From an uncultured bacterium (lineage in GTDB: Bacteria; Bacteroidota; Ignavibacteria; Ignavibacteriales; Melioribacteraceae), in NCBI GenBank assembly GCA_937936675.1, contig CALDDL010000228.1:1-10921 (forward strand): a stretch of 10,921 bases of DNA, in the 5' to 3' direction. Made by a program: the position numbers and the translations under genes. A model generated the notes under the pieces. The model was not told where the DNA came from. It saw only the letters and a program-made list of their open reading frames with translations, and searched no databases. Position 1 is the stretch's first letter. Every line of letters starts with the position of its first letter. Of this stretch, positions 4,856-10,921 are shown piece by piece.

Positions 4856-6199
4856 TTATTCTTTTGGTTTTACATTCCATACTGTTAGAGCAAGCAGCAT
4901 CGATAAAACAGAAGCCCCTATCCAAAAATAAAAAGCATTATTAAAATTATAAACTGCATTACCGGCAACCATAATTTTGCTATTATCAATTAGAAATCCG
5001 CTAATCCAATCTTGAGAAGCAGCACCAATATAGCTAAACATACCAATTAATCCTTTGACAGTACCGGCAGTGGCTTTTGGAGTAATATCCACAGCTATTA
5101 GCCCGGCAAGAAAAACTATCAAACCACCAACTCCAAAACCAAATAACCCCATTGCAACGGTATCCCAAATCATATTTCCCGGAGCGACTAAAAAGAGCAT
5201 CAACATACCCCCTGTCTGCAAAATACCATAAATCAGAGTAGGAACATTTCGCCTGGAATTAAAAAGTTTATCTGATAGAAATCCGGAAAAAGAAGCACCT
5301 ATGAAACCCATAATAGGATAAGCACCCATAACAAAGCTTGCATCCATTAATTCATAACTTTTAGCTTCTTGAAGATAAAGAATAGCCCAGTTATTAATTG
5401 CATATCGAGCTATATACATAAGCGCGCTGCTGAGTCCAAGTATCCATACAAATCGATTTTTCAAAGCCATTTTTTGTAATGTTCTCACACTTGCTTCTAT
5501 CGGTTTACCGGCAGAATAATCTTGTTTATAATCTGCTACATGAGGCAGACCATAAGTCTGAGGGCGATCTGCGAGAGTATGATAAAGCACAAAAGCTACA
5601 AAAAGACATATAATGCCGGGACCGATAAAGCCGGCACGCCAGCCAAAATAGCTTACCAAAAATGCCGTTACTACAAAGGTTAATCCTTCTCCTATATTAT
5701 GAGCACCAGCCCATATTCCGTATCGAGTTCCTCGTTCTTTATTACTATACCATTGGCAGATTGAAACTACCGATGGAGCAGAGCCAATGGATTGAAACCA
5801 TCCATTAACGCCCCAAAGGATAACAAAAAGATAAAATTGTGTAGTAAGACCAAAAAGTATATTGACTAATGCTGAAATAGCTAATGAGATAGACATAAAT
5901 CTTTTGATATTGGCACTATCGGAAAGCATGCCATTGGTAAATTTACCAATTGCATAGACATATAGTAAAACCGAGCCTATGATTCCCATTTCAGAAACGG
6001 AAAGCACACCGGCATCTAAGATTGGTTTTTTAGCTACCGATAAACCTAAGCGGCAGGTATAGAAAAAGCCATAACCAAGAATCAAAGATATGAAGACACT
6101 CCATCGTTTCTTTTCATATTCCTTTTTTATTTCTTCTTTATCCGTAAGAAGCGGCTTATCAGGACCTGTTTTAAAGAAATTAATTATTGAAGACAACAT
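4856..6199 (-). CDS. OPA-family (GlpT/UhpT-like) major facilitator transporter
   Basis: This 447-residue inner-membrane protein has about 12 transmembrane segments and the marks of the organophosphate:phosphate antiporter family. These are FFYTCRLGLSVAKKPI (45-60, Arg50), GKFTNGMLSDSANIKR (85-100), WGVNGWFQSIGSAPSV (129-144) and ERGTRYGIWAGAHNIGEG (155-172). Arg265 (MYIARYAINNW) lies where the second phosphate-binding Arg of E. coli GlpT (Arg269) is found, Arg50 where Arg45 is. Keeping both basic residues suggests a phosphorylated substrate such as a sugar phosphate or glycerol phosphate exchanged for phosphate; the exact substrate is not readable. The start is supported by GTGAGG five bases upstream. 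It heads a unit with the beta-propeller gene and sits behind a likely own promoter. A hydrophilic region near 208-240 links the two six-helix halves. Confidence 0.87.
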   Translation of the reverse strand: MLSSIINFFKTGPDKPLLTDKEEIKKEYEKKRWSVFISLILGYGFFYTCRLGLSVAKKPILDAGVLSVSEMGIIGSVLLYVYAIGKFTNGMLSDSANIKRFMSISLAISALVNILFGLTTQFYLFVILWGVNGWFQSIGSAPSVVSICQWYSNKERGTRYGIWAGAHNIGEGLTFVVTAFLVSYFGWRAGFIGPGIICLFVAFVLYHTLADRPQTYGLPHVADYKQDYSAGKPIEASVRTLQKMALKNRFVWILGLSSALMYIARYAINNWAILYLQEAKSYELMDASFVMGAYPIMGFIGASFSGFLSDKLFNSRRNVPTLIYGILQTGGMLMLFLVAPGNMIWDTVAMGLFGFGVGGLIVFLAGLIAVDITPKATAGTVKGLIGMFSYIGAASQDWISGFLIDNSKIMVAGNAVYNFNNAFYFWIGASVLSMLLALTVWNVKPKE

Positions 6200-6218
6200 A
6201 AATACCTCACAAAAAGAA

Positions 6219-6247
6219 ATACTATTAAATCAATAAAAGATTTTCAA
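6219..6247 (-). promoter_or_regulatory. likely promoter of the OPA transporter gene
   Basis: TTGAAA (6247-6242), 17 nt, TAGTAT (6224-6219) on the minus strand. Transcription would start near 6212, leaving a leader of about 13 nt with the GTGAGG ribosome site. Upstream lie two short symmetric sequences, TGAAGTTACCTTCA (6267-6280, one mismatch) and AATTGGTAGCCAATT (6287-6301), possible regulator sites. Confidence 0.45.
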
Positions 6248-6338
6248 AATTTTTCAATACGCAAAATGAAGTTACCTTCAGTCAAAAATTGGTAGCCAAT
6301 TAAATTAATGAATTACATTATTATTCTTAAGAAGGATA

Positions 6339-6362
6339 AGAGGAGAAAAGCCCCTCTCCTCT
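6339..6362 (-). terminator. hairpin downstream of the TonB receptor gene, possible terminator
   Basis: AGAGGAGA and TCTCCTCT form an 8-bp stem around an eight-base loop, 36 nt past the receptor stop on the minus strand. The sequence after the stem (TATCCTTCTT) is only moderately T-rich, so termination may be partial and some read-through into the transporter gene is possible. Confidence 0.5.
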
Positions 6363-6398
6363 CATCGCATTCTAACACATTAGTAGGAGTGTATGCGT

Positions 6399-9065
6399 TT
6401 AAAGCTCGAAACGCAATCCTGCCATAAGACTAAATCCATATTCTTCATATTGCTCTAATCTTGAAAGTGATTTAGAAGGATCTCCGTATCTTTCTACTTC
6501 TTTCTGATTTGTAAGGTTATTTGCCTGTAAGAATAGGGTAACAAAATCATATATCTTTTGGCTAGCAGATACATCCAATCGTAGTTCGGAATCATACCAA
6601 ATATCAGTATATTCATTAGCACCAATTGAACGAATTAGCGGAGCTCTTGCAACTAAATTAACTGCAAACGAAAGCCCAATATCTGTATTATCATAGAATA
6701 TCGAGAAATTAGAAATGTGCTTTGGACTTTGTCCCAATGGCATTTCTCTCCCATTATAATTTGTTTTCGAATGGTTATATGTATAATTAAAATAAATCCC
6801 GAATGGTTTTAGGAAATCAATTCCCAATGAGGAGAATCTTTGATTATATGCCACTTCCACACCAAATACATCAGCATCACCGCCATTAATAGGTTGCGAT
6901 ACTTTATACTGAACACCATTTATTGTTTGCAATTCAACTGAACTAGCAAGAAGATCATTCAATTTTTTATAGAAAACACCTGCACTCAATAGACCTAATT
7001 GAGATGTATATTGTTCATATAAAAGATCAATGGAGACCGCTCTTGTTGGAATTAAATCAGGATTGCTTTTTGATATCGTCTTTTCATTATCATCCACAAT
7101 ATATCTAGGAATTAGAGATGAATAACCGGGACGGCTCAATCCGGTAGTAAACGCAAGTCTTAAATTTCTTATATCATCAAATCTATAGGTAAAATGAGCT
7201 GAAGGTAAGAAATCTGTATATGAGCCATCGTCTTTTTGACCTGTGTTAGCTAATGTATAGTCATTTTTTGTATGTTCGACTCTTGCACCGACAAGAACGG
7301 ATAATTCATTATTAAAAGAAACATCAGACATAACATATCCTGCAATTACTGCTTCAGATGCTTCGTAATCATTATCCGTATAACCTAAGTCCTCAATAAA
7401 TGAAGCTAAAGGAAGTGCAGTTGCTTCGGGATCATTCCAAGCAACTTCTTCAAAACCATAAGTTCCACCCGGAACTTCAATAGTTTTACCTGAAGCAGGT
7501 TTTGCATTATATCGATGTGAATCAAATAAGCGATCTTTCAATCTATATTTAGCACCTGCCTTAAATGAGCTGACGCGATCAAAAATTGTATAAGGAAGAG
7601 TAATATTAATATCTCCGCCTTTATCGCCATCAATGGTTAAAATTTCATCGTGACGTACACGAGATACTTTCATAGGAGCAAGATTTGGGAATGCTTCTTT
7701 GCCGGTAATAAAATATAACTCATCATTGGTCCAGCCGGCATAAGTATTTTTTCTAGAGTATGTCCAATATGTTCTATCAGGCAATCTTTCACGACTTTCG
7801 ATCCAGAAGAGTGAGTAATCTAAATCAAGATTTCCTAATTTATGTTCGCCGCCAAATTTAACAGTAGCTAATCTTTGGTCTTCAATACGATTTCTTGTTT
7901 CTCTGTCTTCAGTACTTTTATTAATCGTATAAACAGTCTGTCTTCTGATTTCTTTATCTATATAGGTATTATAATTTGCATTTAATCTGATTCTGTTTTC
8001 AGGATTAAAAACATAATCAGTAGCAAGATTAAGCCCGAAGCGATTACGATTGACATCATAATCTGTCCATTTGCTTGAAATCAAATCTGTACTTTGATCG
8101 TTTGTAAAACGATACTCTCTAAGAATAGAACCACGATTAGTTTTATAAAAACTTGATGCTAATAATATGCCGAAACTATTTTCAAAAAATCTTTTTCCAA
8201 TAAGTGCAGAATAAGATTGGACATCATTTCCCCACTTATTAAATTCTGATCTCTGCTGATTATATCCACCGCTTGCAACAAAATTATATATTGGTTTTTC
8301 AGGAGCGTCTTTAAGTATAAAATCGACACTGCCGCCAAGAGCATCGGCATCCATATCGGGGGTTAAAGCTTTTGTTACTACAATTGATTCCATTAGATTT
8401 GCCTGAACTAAATCTAATCCAACACCTCTTTCAGCATCGGGATCTGGACTTGGCACTCTGACGCCATTGACACTAACAGAATTATATTCGGATGAGATTC
8501 CTCTTATTTGAATCATTTCACCTTCACCCTGATCGGTAGTGATAGAAACGGAAGGGATTCTTTGAAGTGCCTCGGCTGCATTTCTATCAGGGAATTTGCT
8601 GAACTGTTCCGAAGATACTACATTCTTAATATTAGAAGCATTTTTTTGTTCGTTTAGTGATTTTGCCTGCCCTCTTGTTAGAACTCCATATACATAAACG
8701 TCCTGCATCTCTTCCGTTGTTTCTTTTAATTCAAAATCAACAAGGACACTTTTATTAGCAACTACTGTAACAGGTATAACGGACTTTTCATAACCAAGAT
8801 AGGATGCAACAATGTTGTACTGTCCTTCAGGGATTCCCGTAAGTATATATCTCCCTTCCTTATCGGAGGAGACACCTATTTTTGTACCTTCAAGATGAAT
8901 ATTTGCACTCGGCAAGGATGACTTAGCCGTAAAATCAACCACTCTACCGATTATTTTTCCTGTCCCCTGTGCTAAAAGGGACTGTGAAATCATTACTGAT
9001 ATAAAAGTTATTATCAATAAAAATCTCATCGTGGCACTTCGTTTTAAAGTAGATCTTAAGAACAT
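6399..9065 (-). CDS. TonB-dependent outer-membrane receptor with N-terminal carboxypeptidase-regulatory-like domain
   Basis: An 888-residue receptor. After an extended signal sequence (hydrophobic core about 15-32, likely cut near LAQ-G) comes a CarboxypepD_reg-like beta-sandwich (about 36-115), a TonB-box-like DVYVYG (122-127), the plug domain (about 138-252: GQAKSLNEQKNASNI, FPDRNAAEALQRIPSVSI, IQIRGISSEYNSVSVNG, ALGGSVDFIL) and a 22-strand-type barrel ending GLRFEL. The LxRGQAKSLNEQ...KFPDRNAAEALQR pattern matches the TonB-Xanth-Caul subgroup, often linked to carbohydrate and other non-iron substrates. It moves ligand across the outer membrane using TonB energy. A strong AGGAGG sits five bases before the ATG at 9065, favouring it over Met13, which would give a more compact signal peptide. 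It lies 89 nt after the phosphoesterase gene. The substrate is not deducible; an organophosphate is suggested only by neighbours. Confidence 0.93.
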   Translation of the reverse strand: MFLRSTLKRSATMRFLLIITFISVMISQSLLAQGTGKIIGRVVDFTAKSSLPSANIHLEGTKIGVSSDKEGRYILTGIPEGQYNIVASYLGYEKSVIPVTVVANKSVLVDFELKETTEEMQDVYVYGVLTRGQAKSLNEQKNASNIKNVVSSEQFSKFPDRNAAEALQRIPSVSITTDQGEGEMIQIRGISSEYNSVSVNGVRVPSPDPDAERGVGLDLVQANLMESIVVTKALTPDMDADALGGSVDFILKDAPEKPIYNFVASGGYNQQRSEFNKWGNDVQSYSALIGKRFFENSFGILLASSFYKTNRGSILREYRFTNDQSTDLISSKWTDYDVNRNRFGLNLATDYVFNPENRIRLNANYNTYIDKEIRRQTVYTINKSTEDRETRNRIEDQRLATVKFGGEHKLGNLDLDYSLFWIESRERLPDRTYWTYSRKNTYAGWTNDELYFITGKEAFPNLAPMKVSRVRHDEILTIDGDKGGDINITLPYTIFDRVSSFKAGAKYRLKDRLFDSHRYNAKPASGKTIEVPGGTYGFEEVAWNDPEATALPLASFIEDLGYTDNDYEASEAVIAGYVMSDVSFNNELSVLVGARVEHTKNDYTLANTGQKDDGSYTDFLPSAHFTYRFDDIRNLRLAFTTGLSRPGYSSLIPRYIVDDNEKTISKSNPDLIPTRAVSIDLLYEQYTSQLGLLSAGVFYKKLNDLLASSVELQTINGVQYKVSQPINGGDADVFGVEVAYNQRFSSLGIDFLKPFGIYFNYTYNHSKTNYNGREMPLGQSPKHISNFSIFYDNTDIGLSFAVNLVARAPLIRSIGANEYTDIWYDSELRLDVSASQKIYDFVTLFLQANNLTNQKEVERYGDPSKSLSRLEQYEEYGFSLMAGLRFEL

Positions 9066-9075
9066 TACTTCCTCC

Positions 9076-9103
9076 TACTAATTAGTATTAATCAATATTT
9101 GAT
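9076..9103. promoter_or_regulatory. two palindromes before the TonB receptor gene
   Basis: TACTAATTAGTA (9076-9087) is a perfect 12-bp palindrome overlapping the first base of the receptor's AGGAGG ribosome site. ATCAA-TAT-TTGAT (9091-9103) lies three bases further. They could be regulator sites or an mRNA structure controlling the ribosome site. I see no good promoter in this 89-nt gap, so read-through from the phosphoesterase gene is likely. Confidence 0.35.
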
Positions 9104-9154
9104 GCTGTTTTTTAAGAACTTCACTTTCTTTATTTCTATCTATTTTATTAATGT

Positions 9155-10909
9155 TTATTTTGTGATTGAAAATTCATCTATAATTTTATCCGTTATATCA
9201 TAAGCTCTAAAAGAGAGAGTATTACCTTCAATTGAGAGATGACAGTAATTATAGTCTCTAAGGAATTTCCCATACATTTTTGGACCCGGGTCCTTCTTTT
9301 TGCTTAAAGCACCACCGCCACCTGCCGAGATTATATAATAAGAATCTTTAATTTTACTTCTTTCATAACCATGTGAATGTCCCGAAAAATTAATATCCAC
9401 TTGGTATTGGTCAAATAAAGGGAGGAGATATTTTTCTCCGTCCGGAAATACGTTACCAAAGGCAAATGGATGAGAAGGAACATGTGATATGACAAAAAGC
9501 CATTCGGATTTTTTTGCATCTTCGGATGCTAATTGATTTTTTAGCCAATCATATTGTTTGCTCCCCTCTTTAAAGTCTTCATATACTTCTCTTTTAGGAT
9601 AAGCATTCCGGGGATTATCTATGAAGATGAAAAAACAATTAGAATAGCTAAATGAATAATAATTTTCATGTTCTGCATTCGGATAAGAAAAATTTTGATA
9701 AAAATAGGGAGAATTTAATTCATGATTACCTATTGCAGAATAAAATGGTTTTTCTCTTAAAACATTTTTAAGTGGTTCAAAAAATTCCGTATCCCAATCC
9801 TCTCTCATACCTCTTTGAACTACATCACCATTTGAAACAATGAAATCAAATTCTTTCTTCGAAAAATTATTAATTATATCTTTATGCCTTAAAAAATTTA
9901 GTTGGTTATCTCCATACAATATGAAACTGAACGGAGAATTTTTCTTTGGCGCTGATTTTAAACTAGACCAATCACTTATAATATTTCCCGAATTTACTCG
10001 ATAGAAATATTTTGTATCAGGTTGTAAATTCTTAATGGCTACTTCATGCAATTTAGTTGTTTTGTTAGATTTTATAATTTTTGGGTTTTCTTTGTTAGTT
10101 CCGAATTCGATCTCTGATTCACAATCGTAATTGGTATTCCACATTATAACAGCGCTATCTGATAAAACACTTTGCAGATAAGGACCTCGAACGATAGCCG
10201 GCTCAATTATTTTTTCGGCATATTTATATTCGCTATAAACTGTAACATCATCAAAGAAAGAGGCTAAATTACCAAGTGAAGTAAATCCGATTTTCCCGGT
10301 CTTGAATTGATTATCGGTTAGAGAAAATATTTTTTCATCGTTCAAATATATATTTATTGAATCTTCTTTTAGGCAGATAATTGAATTGAATTTTGCGCTG
10401 CTTAAAGGAGAATTTTCTTTTTTTGCAATTTCAATATTCTTACCGGCCACTTTTTTGTTTAGTAGAATTAATTTTTCTTTGAATGAGATTAAAAATCTGT
10501 AATAGTTGTTTTCATCTTGATATCTGAATATTATTCCCATTAAATCGTCATCTGTATAGATGAAGTTTGTTTCAATAGTAATATTTTTCCAATTTTTATC
10601 GCCTGTTGTGATATGAGTACCGAGAAATTTTTCCGGCGAGCCGACATCGGTAAGCTGAATTAAGAAACCGTTATCAAGTTTCCAATCTGATGGTTCATCT
10701 TTCAAATCATCTATTACTTTCCAACCTACTAGTTCTTTTCCTTCAAACTTATCCTGCCATATAATTTTATTTGAAATTGAGTCTATTGAGTTGGATTGTT
10801 GAGCGGATATATTATTGACTTGCGAAATTGAGCAATAGAACAAAATTAAGATAAAAATTCGAACAACTTTTATTCTTATTATAATCGAATCACAAAAAAT
10901 CCTTGCCAC
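9155..10909 (-). CDS. secreted purple-acid-phosphatase-like metallophosphoesterase with LamG-like and FnIII-like domains
   Basis: A 584-residue exported enzyme. The signal peptide (to about 36, NNISA-QQ) is followed by a LamG/ConA-like jelly-roll (about 48-228, WQDKFEGKELVGW to FFDDVTVYSEY), a fibronectin-III-like purple acid phosphatase N-terminal domain (about 236-320, AIVRGPYLQSVLSDSAVIMW, LQPDTKYFYRV) and a calcineurin-like catalytic domain (about 326-570). Metal-site motifs are GDNQ (Asp334), GDVVQ (Asp362), GNHE (Asn395, His396), SHVPSH (His476) and GHSHGYER (His511, His513). The Tyr of the classical GDxxY motif is Gln365, so it should lack the Fe-tyrosinate that makes these enzymes purple. 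It probably hydrolyses phosphomonoesters or diesters in the periplasm or outside. The start is GTG at 10909 with GAGGA five bases upstream; no ATG is available before the signal core. Its promoter lies beyond the window. Confidence 0.88.
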   Translation of the reverse strand: MARIFCDSIIIRIKVVRIFILILFYCSISQVNNISAQQSNSIDSISNKIIWQDKFEGKELVGWKVIDDLKDEPSDWKLDNGFLIQLTDVGSPEKFLGTHITTGDKNWKNITIETNFIYTDDDLMGIIFRYQDENNYYRFLISFKEKLILLNKKVAGKNIEIAKKENSPLSSAKFNSIICLKEDSINIYLNDEKIFSLTDNQFKTGKIGFTSLGNLASFFDDVTVYSEYKYAEKIIEPAIVRGPYLQSVLSDSAVIMWNTNYDCESEIEFGTNKENPKIIKSNKTTKLHEVAIKNLQPDTKYFYRVNSGNIISDWSSLKSAPKKNSPFSFILYGDNQLNFLRHKDIINNFSKKEFDFIVSNGDVVQRGMREDWDTEFFEPLKNVLREKPFYSAIGNHELNSPYFYQNFSYPNAEHENYYSFSYSNCFFIFIDNPRNAYPKREVYEDFKEGSKQYDWLKNQLASEDAKKSEWLFVISHVPSHPFAFGNVFPDGEKYLLPLFDQYQVDINFSGHSHGYERSKIKDSYYIISAGGGGALSKKKDPGPKMYGKFLRDYNYCHLSIEGNTLSFRAYDITDKIIDEFSITK

Positions 10910-10921
10910 TTTTTCCTCAAT

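Noticed and set aside
8159..8350. Minus-strand 63-codon frame inside the TonB receptor gene
   Set aside because: Out-of-frame shadow of the plug and early barrel coding sequence.
9331..9519. Minus-strand 62-codon frame inside the phosphoesterase gene
   Set aside because: Out-of-frame shadow over the catalytic-domain coding sequence (the GHSHGYER region).

Overview
The window looks like a chromosomal segment from an AT-rich, probably anaerobic or facultative bacterium of the Bacteroidota/Ignavibacteriota (FCB) side of the tree. Reasons: a TonB-dependent receptor with an N-terminal carboxypeptidase-regulatory-like domain, an OmpP1/FadL porin and several secreted proteins point to a Gram-negative FCB-type envelope, and a Rex regulator next to NADH-dehydrogenase/hydrogenase-type flavoprotein subunits points to fermentative or H2 metabolism. 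Strong AGGAGG-type ribosome sites and one perfect TTGACA-N17-TATAAT promoter are more than one expects from classical Bacteroidetes, so a deep-branching relative such as Ignavibacteria is my guess (inference, not proven).

Left part (1-1620, minus strand): a redox operon read right to left. It holds rex, a possible 31-residue mini-ORF, a NuoE/HndA-like [2Fe-2S] subunit, then the N-terminus of a NuoF/HndC-like subunit cut by the window edge. Spacings are very tight: 20 nt, an ATGA overlap, and a 20-nt overlap. In front of rex sit three copies of the palindrome TATCGATA at an exact 14-bp period over the likely promoter. This is a strong candidate for a non-standard Rex operator.

Middle (1586-2303, plus strand): a two-gene toxin-antitoxin cassette, divergent from rex. 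A PIN-domain RNase comes first and a ribbon-helix-helix HicB-like antitoxin second, joined by ATGA. Its promoter is perfect sigma70 consensus with a perfect inverted repeat over the -10 box. The toxin ATG lies about where transcription should start, so its mRNA may be leaderless. A rho-independent terminator closes the cassette.

Right part (2415-10909, all minus strand): five co-directional genes read right to left. They are a secreted three-domain purple-acid-phosphatase-like metallophosphoesterase, a TonB-dependent receptor, an OPA-family (GlpT/UhpT-like) transporter with a small exported beta-propeller of unknown function 24 nt behind it, and an OmpP1/FadL-type outer-membrane protein with Met-rich loops. 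A plausible reading is that the phosphoesterase trims organophosphates outside the inner membrane, the TonB receptor brings substrate across the outer membrane, and the OPA permease takes up a phosphorylated product in exchange for phosphate. That pathway is inference from neighbourhood. No CRISPR array, tRNA, rRNA or insertion sequence was seen.
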